Below, one piece after another: positions 16,623-26,600 of a stretch of DNA of 64,000 nt. The stretch comes from Schizochytrium sp. CCTCC M209059. Taxonomy: Eukaryota; Sar; Bigyra; Thraustochytrida; Thraustochytriidae. Location: assembly GCA_000818945.1 (NCBI GenBank), contig KN805400.1, positions 71,293-135,292 of the forward strand, in the 5' to 3' direction. The notes under the pieces were generated by a model, which made no database searches, had not been told where the DNA came from, and was given only the letters and a program-made list of their open reading frames with translations. Both the position numbers and the translations under genes were made by a program. How positions within the stretch are numbered: position 1 is the first letter of the stretch; every line of letters starts with the position of its first letter.

Positions 16623-19567
16623 TGAGCGTAAGAATGCTTTGCTGTAGTGTACTTGATATCCCCCTGTGCGAGTCTGTCAAAGAAGCCGTTGAAGTCGATG
16701 CGTAGAAGCATGTTGGAGTTCAGGCTCAGGAGCATTTGATACAGGAACTTGGCGTCGCGCGCATACGCCTTGGCCAGGTCATTGAATGCCTTGTCGAGAT
16801 CCTCGTACTTTTGCGCGTCCGCCGACGGGGCGTCGGCGGACGCTGCGTCGAGCCGCGCAAAACGTTCCACGAGACTGCAAAAACGCAAGCAGCGACGCAA
16901 CACGTGGTCGATGGTTTCTCGAACGGTCTTGTTGTGCAGGAACGCGCCGGTAATAAATGTTTCGACAAACTTGTCGTGGGCTTGTTCGACAAGCTTGAAG
17001 TCTGAGGCGTTGCGAATTTCGTCGAGCAGGGTTTTGTGCGCGGCATCAACGACGTCGACTTGCAAGTGGTATTGCAAATTGTTGACCCAGTACGCCATGC
17101 TTGATCGAAGGCGCCAGAGTGTCATGAGGCGCGCCATTTGCGCAGGATTGCCGCGCACACGCTTAAAGCGGGTCTGGTTCAGTAACGCCCAGGCCTCCTT
17201 GAGTGCAATCTCGACGCGGCGAAGCGACAAGAGAAAACGGAACATCATACCATACTGATCGAGCGCATTTTGCGTGAGAACGAGATGAAGAGGCCAGTCT
17301 ACTTGCATGTGCAAATTCAACAGCGTGCGCCATGGGTCAAACTCTGCGCGCGACGTGTCTCCTACCGCGTTTGCGTGAACGAACCAGGTCAGAACATCCC
17401 CACCCCCTGGGCCGCTGAGAAGGACGCCAGTCCATGCGCGTCCGCTGCCCTTTTCGAGCCGCATTTCCTTGCCCATGGACAATGGAACTTGAAGTTGGGC
17501 GCAAAGATGATCGTCTTCATCGTCTCGGAGTTCCACCTGGGCCACATATCTGATTTTGTCCTGACCTTGGAGTTTATATGCCACACTGAGCCGGTGTGTG
17601 CGCTCGTTGATCGTTGATGCGGCACTCGGGCCGAGCATGTTGGAGGATTCGCTTGCAAAGAGGGTTTCGCCCCTCTGACCGATGACCAAAAGCCGTGCCG
17701 TCGAAAAGTCTGATGCGATGCGCGCCACAAATGAAATGCTGTTCTCTGGTGCACGGAGCGGCGTGGGCCCCACCATGGGGTCGTGCTGAAAGCAAAGGCT
17801 TACTTGAAAGTCATTGGGGGCTCCAGGGCGCGCTCTGTGGCAAACCTTGACGGATGCCTGAAACCCACGTTCCACGGGTAGCTTGCTTCCGTGCCACAAG
17901 CCACCCTCCTCGGCAACGCCAAGGTTAGCGCGGCCATCGAGTCTGCGTACGGCGTCGCGCGTCGCGGCATCGGCGCGACCGATGATAACGGTGGACCCGC
18001 GGGCCCTCGCGTCGCCAACAAGAACAAGCGAGGACAGTGGGCTCTTGGCATCGGCGGCTGCTCCGACTGAGGAAGCGGATCGCGAGGTGGCGGCGCTCGA
18101 GACGCTTCCGGAGAAAACGGTTCGTTTTGTTCGCGTTGAGACGACGGTGGCTGTGTCAAGACCTCCAGCGACAACCGAACTGGCATCGTGAGTATTCTGT
18201 TGACCGAATCCGGAGCGAAAGTCGACGCGCAGACTCTGCAAAAGAAGGCGAAGCTTGTGAAATAGACGTGTCTGCGGCTCTGGCCAGGAGTCGATCCCAG
18301 CCTGTTCCGCGGCGTCTCGCCAAGGCCCCGCATTGATGGCAAGTTCTGCCTGCGCAAGAGCTGCACGCGGGTCGGAGGCAAAGAGACCTCGACTTAGCTC
18401 GATGAAAAAAGAAAAGAAGGCGCCCTGGCCTAAAAGGAAAAAGTCGCGAGCAAAGGTGAGGTGGCGTACAAGGCCAGACCGCTTGACGACGAGGTTTTGC
18501 AAATCTTGTGCCACAGCCTTGTAATACGTTCGGATGGCACGCCCGACGAAAACCATGTCAAGTTCGGAAGCCTCGCGCGTGGTTTTCATCGCGGCGAGAA
18601 AAGCGGCGAGCGCGGCGTGACCGTGTGCATCGTGTCTGTCTTTGTCGGGAGTGTCTTCTAGCTGAGAACGACGTAGCACGCGCGTGGCTTTACCAACAAA
18701 GAGGACAAGATCGGCCAGATCGCGTGAGAAAAAGCTCGTGGGCAACATTGCATCGCGGATGCGAAATTGCGATTTCCATTCGTATTCAAGAATGAGGGGA
18801 TGGTGCGCCCGAAAGTTTGCCCAGTTGCTATCGTCGTCATCATATCCGTCGTCGTCATCATCGTCTTCGCTGCCCGTGTCCACTCTTGCGGGGACGTGAA
18901 CCTTGTGCGCGCGCTCTTGAACGAAGAACTCGTGCTCACGATCGAGGAGAATGCCATGTACCATCCATGTTTCCGCAAGGTTGACCAGGACCTGCAGGCA
19001 GGTTTGTAATATATTAGCAAGGCGGTCTTGCACCGCGCGAACGCCGCTCTGGCGCATTGTGACGTAGACAAGGTCGAGAACCTGGCCCCCGCGTAGGCGA
19101 CGACCGCGCACCTGCTCGCAAATGGCGCACACGCGCTCGAGGACTGACTCAGTGTCGCCCATGAGATAGCGTACGCGCGAGAGTGGCATACCGGGCTCGT
19201 CGCGCGCTTTGCGCTCGATTTCACAGACCTTTTCGAGGTGCCACTGCAAGGTGTCGCGGACGGCAGTGCAGAGAGCCCGAACCGTGAGAGACGAGTCGTG
19301 TTCGGCGTGGCCTAGAAAGTCTCGTAGCTCGCGATTGAGGGTTCCAGCGCGCGCGAGCTCCTCTACGCAGCGAGCCTCTGCGTCGGAAAGGACTTCAGGG
19401 ACGAGCAAACGTCGCACGCGCGACGGGCTTCGGTTGTTGCTGTTGTCCGCATTTTCGTCGTCTTTACCTTGGACGGCGTGGCTCTCGCCAAAGTGTTTTG
19501 GCGCTCCGGTTGTCTCCAGCAGGGCGCCCTCATGCCCCAGCACGCCCAGCAAGACCTCGTGAAGCAT
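16601..19567 (-). CDS. TUBGCP4: Gamma-tubulin complex component 4 (GCP4) with an inserted beta-rich domain
   Basis: A 988-residue Spc97/Spc98-family protein that should build gamma-tubulin ring complexes for microtubule nucleation. The start MLHEVLLGVLGHEGALL matches the MIHELLLAL opening typical of GCP4. The N-terminal GRIP region runs to about residue 480 and includes an acidic Asp-rich loop near 245. The C-terminal gamma-tubulin-binding GRIP region begins around 745 with WRTLLNLHMQVDWPLHLVLT and DQYGMMFRFLLSLRRVE. Human GCP4 is about 667 residues; the excess here is mostly a Ser/Ala-rich linker plus a beta-rich block (about 505-740) between the two GRIP regions. That block resembles an L-type lectin sandwich. 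The 3' end overlaps the ATPase gene on the other strand. Confidence 0.9.
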   Translation of the reverse strand: MLHEVLLGVLGHEGALLETTGAPKHFGESHAVQGKDDENADNSNNRSPSRVRRLLVPEVLSDAEARCVEELARAGTLNRELRDFLGHAEHDSSLTVRALCTAVRDTLQWHLEKVCEIERKARDEPGMPLSRVRYLMGDTESVLERVCAICEQVRGRRLRGGQVLDLVYVTMRQSGVRAVQDRLANILQTCLQVLVNLAETWMVHGILLDREHEFFVQERAHKVHVPARVDTGSEDDDDDDGYDDDDSNWANFRAHHPLILEYEWKSQFRIRDAMLPTSFFSRDLADLVLFVGKATRVLRRSQLEDTPDKDRHDAHGHAALAAFLAAMKTTREASELDMVFVGRAIRTYYKAVAQDLQNLVVKRSGLVRHLTFARDFFLLGQGAFFSFFIELSRGLFASDPRAALAQAELAINAGPWRDAAEQAGIDSWPEPQTRLFHKLRLLLQSLRVDFRSGFGQQNTHDASSVVAGGLDTATVVSTRTKRTVFSGSVSSAATSRSASSVGAAADAKSPLSSLVLVGDARARGSTVIIGRADAATRDAVRRLDGRANLGVAEEGGLWHGSKLPVERGFQASVKVCHRARPGAPNDFQVSLCFQHDPMVGPTPLRAPENSISFVARIASDFSTARLLVIGQRGETLFASESSNMLGPSAASTINERTHRLSVAYKLQGQDKIRYVAQVELRDDEDDHLCAQLQVPLSMGKEMRLEKGSGRAWTGVLLSGPGGGDVLTWFVHANAVGDTSRAEFDPWRTLLNLHMQVDWPLHLVLTQNALDQYGMMFRFLLSLRRVEIALKEAWALLNQTRFKRVRGNPAQMARLMTLWRLRSSMAYWVNNLQYHLQVDVVDAAHKTLLDEIRNASDFKLVEQAHDKFVETFITGAFLHNKTVRETIDHVLRRCLRFCSLVERFARLDAASADAPSADAQKYEDLDKAFNDLAKAYARDAKFLYQMLLSLNSNMLLRIDFNGFFDRLAQGDIKYTTAKHSYAHQSNSAS

Positions 19568-19979
19568 CGCCTCCCACGAGGAGCCCGGCCTTCTTCTCTC
19601 CCTTGTTCACGCTGCGGCCGTGGCGGTTAGATCGATTATTGCGCCGCGTGCACTGGCAATCATTGTAAAACAAAAAATAAAAAATAAAAAAATAAAACAG
19701 AAAGAGAAGCGGGGCGGCTGGTTTGGTCGGTTGGTTGGTTGGTTGGTCCATATGTTGTTTGCCAAGACAGTGACATTTTATGTTTCCGCACACAAATACG
19801 TACCCAAAACGCGCTCGACAAAATGTATTTGACAACACATCATCTATCATACGAGTGTTTGGAAAAAAAAAAGTAGATGGTGTTTGTACAGGTTAGGTCA
19901 AAAGAAAAAAAGAGTCAAGCTCGCTCTCATGAGAGGAGACACGAGCTTCCAATATAAAATAGGCTAGGCTCTCCTGTGT
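19568..19979. other. Intergenic, AT-rich
   Basis: A 412-bp spacer between two minus-strand genes: the promoter side of GCP4 and the 3' side of the acidic protein. It holds an A-rich run (about 19670-19700), a GGTT tandem run (about 19726-19746) and poly-A near 19863. No gene is seen. Confidence 0.6.
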
Positions 19980-20795
19980 TTATGGTGCGAAAGCTCCAGT
20001 CATCTCGTCAGTTGTCGCTGCGCCGCCGCTGGCCGCGACCGATCTTGCATCGGAGGCGGCTGACGCACTGCTCTTGTCAATCTGAGATTCTTTGTTTTGT
20101 TTCAATTGACCTGCATGGACATCTGTAGCAAGCATTGAGTCGAGAGGTCCACATCGTTGAAAGTTTTGTTGCTCGGAAGCGACGAGCGCTTCAATGGCGC
20201 GCTCCAAAGTATTCTCCGTCGCCTTGCGCGTTTCTGAAGCCCTCAAACTCCACGATCTCTGTGAGTTTTGAGTCAAGGAATCGTACTTGACGCTGATGCA
20301 GTTGAAAACGCTCATATCATGCGATGAAGCATGGACAAAAAGCGTGGCGAATTCAGGTCTGGACATGTCTGCGGCGTCAAGACTTCCCACAAACTCGGCG
20401 GTATCGTCGTCTTTTGGGTCATTGTCATGGTCATCATCATCCTTTGGTTTCTCTTCCTCGTCCTCGACATCGTTACTCTTCTCCTCGTCGGCGGTGTTTG
20501 CCTTGGCGTCTTGAAGGTGGTCGTCAACCCTGTGCTTGAGGAACGAAGGCCAAAGCTCCTCCTTCTTTTCCTCTTCGCCGTCGCCCAAGTACCCTTCTTC
20601 GCTCAGGCCATCGGAATTATCCCCCGCGCGTCTACGTTTCCCACGCGCGCGAGGTGCCTCGCGAGGCGCCTCCTCGCGCGTCGCCTCGGGCGCCTCGCAA
20701 GCGCGCTTGAGGCCTGCAGCTGCAGCAGGTCTCGCGGGTGCTGGGGCATCATCGGTCGTCGTCGCCCCGCCGTCCCGCGCCTCTGGCGCCGCCAT
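19980..20795 (-). CDS. Unknown acidic, low-complexity protein
   Basis: The first in-frame ATG is at 20795 (MAAPEARDGG), giving 271 residues; the frame is open upstream but Arg/Ala/Gly-rich and without ATG. A basic patch near residue 50 (RARGKRRRAGD) could be a nuclear localisation signal. It is followed by a strongly acidic region (about 65-140) rich in Glu, Asp and Lys. The C-terminal half has one plausible folded or helical segment (about 145-215, for example RPEFATLFVHASSHDMSVF) and a Ser/Ala-rich end. I recognise no family. Confidence that it is translated is moderate, because low-complexity frames occur by chance in this GC-rich DNA; the ordered C-terminal half argues for a real gene. 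Confidence 0.6.
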   Translation of the reverse strand: MAAPEARDGGATTTDDAPAPARPAAAAGLKRACEAPEATREEAPREAPRARGKRRRAGDNSDGLSEEGYLGDGEEEKKEELWPSFLKHRVDDHLQDAKANTADEEKSNDVEDEEEKPKDDDDHDNDPKDDDTAEFVGSLDAADMSRPEFATLFVHASSHDMSVFNCISVKYDSLTQNSQRSWSLRASETRKATENTLERAIEALVASEQQNFQRCGPLDSMLATDVHAGQLKQNKESQIDKSSASAASDARSVAASGGAATTDEMTGAFAP

Positions 20796-21369
20796 CTCTC
20801 GCGCTCTCTTTGCTCCTCCTCGTTCTCCTCCTTCGACCGCGGCGCGGCCTCCCGCTGGCGCGCGTTGCGTTGCGTGGCCTGGTGTCGCGGCGCGGGGCGT
20901 CTCGTCTGTGCGAGCGAGCGCGGTCTGCCTCGCGGCCTGCCCGGCCTGCCTTTCTCCGTTTGCCTGCTTGCCTGGTCTGGGTGCTCTGCGTTCCCCGCCG
21001 CCTCCCGACACAAGTTCCCCCAGCTCGGAGCGGCCCTCCTCAAACCTACCTGCGGAGAGCTAGTGGCATGCTCCGGTCGGCACAATAATCCGCAGCTGTG
21101 AGTCAATGCGGAAGGGGAGGGCCGAAACACAGTGGCCAGTGGCTCATAGTTGCGGGCGCGCGCACGACCTACACGCCGCCTCGTGCCGCCGCGTAGCTTC
21201 TAGCAAAGCTACGCGCGGAAGCTACTGGTTGCGGAGCCAAGCAGCCAGCATGCCGCGCCCACTACGACTCGAAGGGTAGAGAAGCTGAGACTACCGAAGT
21301 CCCTTCGCCTAAAGGGGCTGTGGGACAGAGGAGCGCGCGTCCGCCAGATAAGAGCTTTGGGGGAAAAGC

Positions 21370-21419
<50 letters not shown>

Positions 21420-21715
21420 TCTTTGGGGGGAGGGAAACAGAGAGAGGGAGAGTGAGGACGGAGCGAGAGGACAGCAAAGCTGCCTTGTAGAGAAGGCGCA
21501 GCAGGGCGCGGCTGCCGAGCGGAGCGGGACTGCGGGACAATAGTAAGGTGGATAGAAGAGGATCGGGGGGGAGCGGGAGAGGGGGACAAAGCCCTACAGC
21601 AGCACAACAGCCGCAGTGGCAGCTGCACAGTACGTGAGACCGAGGCGGCGGGCAAGGTTTGGCAAGCTGGCTGCGGCGGCTCGCGCTGGCTGCGGGGGCG
21701 GTGGGGCGCGGCGCC
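20796..21715. other. Intergenic with a GT microsatellite
   Basis: About 920 bp between two minus-strand genes. It contains a GC-rich promoter-like part (20800-21060), the GT array listed separately, and G-rich purine tracts (21425-21590). Frames in it are low complexity. No gene is supported. Confidence 0.55.
21371..21416. repeat. (GT)n microsatellite
   Basis: An uninterrupted GT dinucleotide array of roughly 23 units (CA on the minus strand). Confidence 0.95.
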
Positions 21716-23089
21716 TCAAACGGGCGGGAAGAGCCTGGCGGCGGAGGGCCCGAGGCGGAGGAGCGCGACGCAGCGCTCGACGGGGACGAGGCGGTCGCGG
21801 TTGCCCGCGCAGGCGAAGCGGCGCTGGCTGGCCAGCAGCAGGTCCACGCAGGTGCGGCCGGCGCGGTCGCGCAGGGCGGCGGCGCGGGCCACGGCGTCGC
21901 GCGCGGAGTCCAGCATGGTGCGCAGCGTGGCGAGGTCGGCGGCGCGGCAGACCTTGTGCAGAGGCGTCTCGCCGTCGCCGTCGAGCACGCAGAGCGCCGA
22001 GGGCTCCAGGCTCACGAGGAAGGCGCACAGGTGCCGTGCGCGGCGCAGCGCGGCGGCGTCGGCCTCGTGGCGCGAGAGCGCCTCCGCGGCGATGTGCAGT
22101 GGCGTCTGGCCCTCGGCGGTCTGATGCAGCAGGTGAGGCGCCTCGCCGAGGAAGGACTCGAGGCGACGCGCCGGTGTATCGACGCCAACCACGACTTGCA
22201 CGAGCTCCGGGACGAGCGACGCGCAGGCGAGGTGCACGGGCATGCATGCAGCTCCGATGTGTGCCACGTCTGCGCGGATTTCGATGCTGTCGGCGTACAA
22301 CTCGAGCAGGAGACGTAGCGCGTCCTGGACGACCTCGTCGCTCGACGACGGCGATTCGCAGGCCGACAATAACACATGGACAGGCAGCAGGCCGTTCTTG
22401 TCCACGGCGCGCGCAATATCGCCACCATACTTCAGAAGAATGGCTAAAATGTCCCGTGCAACGTTCGCGTCACCTTCTCGTTGAAGGATGTCTGTTTTAC
22501 ATTGACGCATCGCAAGACGTCGGCAAACCTGATGCAAGAAAAAGTCCCCATTGCGCGAGATTTGGCACACGGAGACGAGCTCGATCCGCGTCATTGTCTC
22601 CAAGCAGTCAAGAAGCTCGGGATCGAGGCCATGCTGCTGCAAACATGTCCAAGCTTTCGCGCAAGCCCGTGCGTCTCGAATGGCGCTATGCAGACTGCGC
22701 TGCCAACGCTTGGCTTCGTGTGCGGATTCTGTGGCAAGTCGTACAGCCTGCAGGCCTTCGAACAGAGAGAGTTTGAGAATGAAGAGATTCCCTCCGCTTT
22801 GAGCAGCAGCTACTAGGCCCGGTAACTTTTTACGCGCGAGGCCCACTTGTTCGTCGAAAAGCGCCAAGTCGAGGCCTCGATTGAACTCGAGCGCTTCAGG
22901 GCTTTGGTGCTCGTCGTCCGGATTCTCGCCGTGCCGCACATCCACGAGGAGCTGGAGGTCGCTGGTGAGCGTGATATGACACTCCTTCAAGTAGTTCCGC
23001 CCGAGGCGTGACTGCGCAAAGAGCAGCCCCTCTTCCTTCGGGCGCTCGGGCAGCGCCACGGCGGGCTGACAGGGCGTCTGCATCTGCAT
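21716..23089 (-). CDS. PH-like and ankyrin-repeat protein
   Basis: A 457-residue protein with an N-terminal region (about 25-150) shaped like a pleckstrin-homology domain: beta-rich segments such as ECHITLTSDLQLLVDV and FILKLSLFEG, then a final helix with a conserved Trp (AHEAKRWQRSLHSAI). The rest is a run of about six ankyrin-like units, clearest at DKNGLLPVHVLL, EGQTPLHIAAE, DGETPLHKVCR and AGRTCVDLLL. The predicted role is a membrane-lipid-binding adaptor that recruits partners through ankyrin repeats; the partner is unknown. There are two candidate starts, ATG at 23089 and 23083, two codons apart. The PH call is from pattern only; the ankyrin call is firmer. Confidence 0.8.
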   Translation of the reverse strand: MQMQTPCQPAVALPERPKEEGLLFAQSRLGRNYLKECHITLTSDLQLLVDVRHGENPDDEHQSPEALEFNRGLDLALFDEQVGLARKKLPGLVAAAQSGGNLFILKLSLFEGLQAVRLATESAHEAKRWQRSLHSAIRDARACAKAWTCLQQHGLDPELLDCLETMTRIELVSVCQISRNGDFFLHQVCRRLAMRQCKTDILQREGDANVARDILAILLKYGGDIARAVDKNGLLPVHVLLSACESPSSSDEVVQDALRLLLELYADSIEIRADVAHIGAACMPVHLACASLVPELVQVVVGVDTPARRLESFLGEAPHLLHQTAEGQTPLHIAAEALSRHEADAAALRRARHLCAFLVSLEPSALCVLDGDGETPLHKVCRAADLATLRTMLDSARDAVARAAALRDRAGRTCVDLLLASQRRFACAGNRDRLVPVERCVALLRLGPSAARLFPPV

Positions 23090-23683
23090 GCGCGGCCAGT
23101 GATCCCGAGCGGCAGCAAACGGCCTACCTCTGCGGGTGTCTACGAGTCGCGGATGAGATTAGGTTTGCCATCGCTTCGTGGCCAGCCACACTAGCACCAC
23201 GAGCGCCAGCGCAGTCGTCGGTCAAAGCCAGCTTCATTCAGGCCGTCCGTGGCGCTCTGGATGCGCCGACCATCTTCATCGAACGGCCGAAATTCGGCAT
23301 CACTTTGCACACCTGGGTGCGCGTGAGGACCCCTGAGTAGACCATAATAAGGTACAGTATGTGTGCAACGAGTCAATGGTGAGGGTGAGTGGAGACGGCG
23401 GTACGCGCGAGAACGACCCGACACTGTGCACTCATCGGGAACTTGCCATGAAGGGTGGAGAGCTTTTGAAGGTCGAAAATTTGCTTTGAAAATAAAATGC
23501 GTTTGGCGATTAACCACTGTATTACATTCCGACGAAAAGGGATTTGCTCGGCGCCGCGCCGCAAGATCAACAACTTCTATTATCTCTAGATTGTCAAGCA
23601 AACACCATCGAGCATCGCCGCCACGTAACACGACAGAACACTAAAAAAGATAGAGAGAGGAGAAGAATATTGCTTCATGAGCT
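23090..23683. other. Intergenic
   Basis: A 594-bp spacer holding the promoter of the ankyrin gene and the 3' end of the FG-GAP gene. Short open frames are present, but none has a start, length or composition that suggests a gene. Confidence 0.55.
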
Positions 23684-26600
23684 TTAAACATGTGTGATGG
23701 AGGTGGAACCCCGAGGTCCAGAATCGCTGTCCTGGTCGTCCGAAAGGCCGTTCTCGGAGGGCGTGGAGGCAGCAAAGCTCAAGGGACGATTCCCTTGAGG
23801 TACCTCGCTCTGGTCATCGTGCACCTCGGACACCTTGATGATGGACAAGGTCTCCGGTAACCTTGGGGTGCCTGTAGTGCCTTCGGCAGCCTCGAGATCA
23901 TGCTCGTCGTCATACTTGTCATTGATCACGACCTGCTTGGCGGAGCGAAATGAATCTCTTGGACTGTTTGGTGGTGCACGCGACGGAATCTCCGTAGACG
24001 AGAAGGCATCTCCTGCAAAAGAGGAGGGGCCGCTTGCTGCGCCTCCCATCGCTTGCTCAGTCTTTGTGAGTTCAGATTGGAGATCGTCATCTTTTGCCGG
24101 CAGCGTTCCGCGTTGTCTCTTGGGCCCGTAGATGGCCTCGTGCAGCGATGTCCCGATAAAGAAGAAGACCTCGAAGCCGATGACGTAGGCCACGAATGGC
24201 TGCGTGCTCTGTCGAACAACAAGGATCTTCCCCTCGCGTTGCACGCAGAGCGCAAATACGCAGAGAAGAAGATGTGAAAGGCCTGCAAGGATGTTGTCAT
24301 CCTTGAGCTTGTAGGGCAAGGTGAAAGTGAGCGTAACGACGAAGAAGATGTTGCAGGCGATAAAGAAAGTCGCCGCGTCGTCGAAACTGATTCCCTGCAC
24401 GAGCAGAAAACCCGAGGTCAAGATCAAACGCCGAATGAGCTCCAAGCAAGCGTACCATCCATAATGATCCTCGTACGGGCGTTCGAGGTGAGTCACACCT
24501 TGCACCAAAAGCTTGGGTAAGCCGCGCATGGACCGTTTGCTGTCAAAGCCGTGTCGAAGAATGAAGCCCACAATGAAGAGCAAGAGCACACCTATCGGGT
24601 ACACGAGCACCATTATGCCAGCATAAATGCGCCAGCCTTGGCTTCCAGCGCTGTCGTAGTCGATGGACGGGTCGCGAAAGAGTGGCCGAAAGGGATTGGC
24701 GTCATCGACCGTGCGGTACACGCTGTCTGGGACAAAGACAGAGAGGATCATGGAAGATACGCCCGGGTAAATGAATGCCAAAATCTCGGTAAAAGCTCCA
24801 ATTGCGACCTTTTGCGCTGCATCAACGTCTCCTCCACTTGCGCGTCGAACAACGACCACCAACATGATGAAGAAGGCCATTAAAAACGGCCAAACCGTCG
24901 AAACGAGCATGGTGGTGTAAAGATTGATTGTGGCGACACAGCCCAAAGGAAAAACCTTGAGCAACTGGCCGAGATTCAGGTTCAGCAGGAAGTCTGCTGT
25001 GGATCCACCGCCGCCCATGATGCCTACAATCGCGCTCACTTCGACCACGATTTGCGCAAACTTTAGAAAGATGAACTTTTTGTAGTCCATCGCGTGCCAC
25101 CAGTGTTTGAGAAAGTCTGACCCGGGGCACGAGCTAAAAGCTCGAGTGAAGGCCCTGGATGCCCGCAGAAAGCACGTTGTCATATAGCTGCTCGATTTAC
25201 TCTTCTTCTTCTTCTCTGCAGCGGAGGCGGAGGCGGAGGCAAAGAAAACGTAAATGGCCGGTGCAAGAGTGATGAGAATGGCCAGAAGAATCCACAATGC
25301 CAAGCGTGCTTTGTCAGCGTTTTTGCGCGTAGTGTCGCACGCAGTACATTGCAGAGCTTCGTTTTTGGCATAGCCCTCCACGCAGCTCGCGCAGAGCGTG
25401 CCCGTGTGATGCTCGGAGCAGTACTGGTCACCCGGAGGACGGTCCTGCAGCCTCCTGCCATCATCCGTCTCACTCTTGGGCGAGCAGTACACCTTGGAGG
25501 GACACTCGCGAATGTCGATGCTCGTCTCTGAGATGCGCCAAAAGTGTTCAATGATCCATAAGGTCATCACCGTCAGACCCTTTGCGGTGCAGTTAGCGCC
25601 AGCGCGGAGCTTGTCGGTTGCTGTACATGATTCGGTGGTGTTCTCGTCGAGAACGAAAGAACCAACAGGTGCGAGACAATCATCGATCGAAGTGCTGCCT
25701 TCGGCATCTGTGTCAGATCTTTCCGAGGGACACGGGGTGCAGAAGCGCTCGGTCTCGCCTCGATAGGTTCCGATCTTGCATTCCTGGCATGCGCCGTTGA
25801 TTCGCTCTTGGCCGAGACCGCACAATGGGTCTTCACACTTGGCGCTTCCCACTTGAAACGTCTCAAGGCCCTCGGCACAGGGCTCGCATGACTCTGCAAG
25901 GTCCAAAGCGCTCTTGTACGATCCCACAGCGCATGGAAGACAAAGTCGGGCATCGGTATCAAGCGACTGGCCCGGCGGACACATGCACGTGTTCGTCTCG
26001 TTATCCAGATCGAAGGTAGCCCAGCACGAGCAGAGTGAAACACTGTCGGCGCCCGTAATCGTCTTGCGGCTTCCATTTTGCATTTCCATCGTGTCAGAGT
26101 AGTCACCATGGGGACACGCTTCGCACGACCCCATGCTATATTCGCTCTTGTACGTTCCACGCCCGCACTTGACACAGGCATCCGTACCACTCGCATTGCT
26201 AAACTCATAGCCTGGCGGGCAGGTGCACTCGTCCCCCTTGCGCACCAACGCGCCTGAACATTGGCAGTCCTCGATGGTTGCGAGGTTCGGATACACGCCC
26301 CAGCCCAGTGTATCGTTGGTGGTGGTTCCAGTTGGGCACCTCTGACTGCAGTCCGGTCCGTACATGCCCACAGCGCAGCGTTCGCAAGAGTTACCCATGA
26401 AATTTGGAGAGCAAAGCCAGAGACCCGGGGAATACGATGCATCCTCCAGTTCCTTTTGGTTTGTGACCTCCGTGAAGATGTCCTCCGTGGTGACTCTGCC
26501 TTGGGCGCATTCGCCGCGGTTCAGCGAAGCGGGCGTCTGAGAAGCACAATCGCTCCGCGTGCTGACATAGTAGCGATAAGATCCTTCTTCGTCGACAGTG

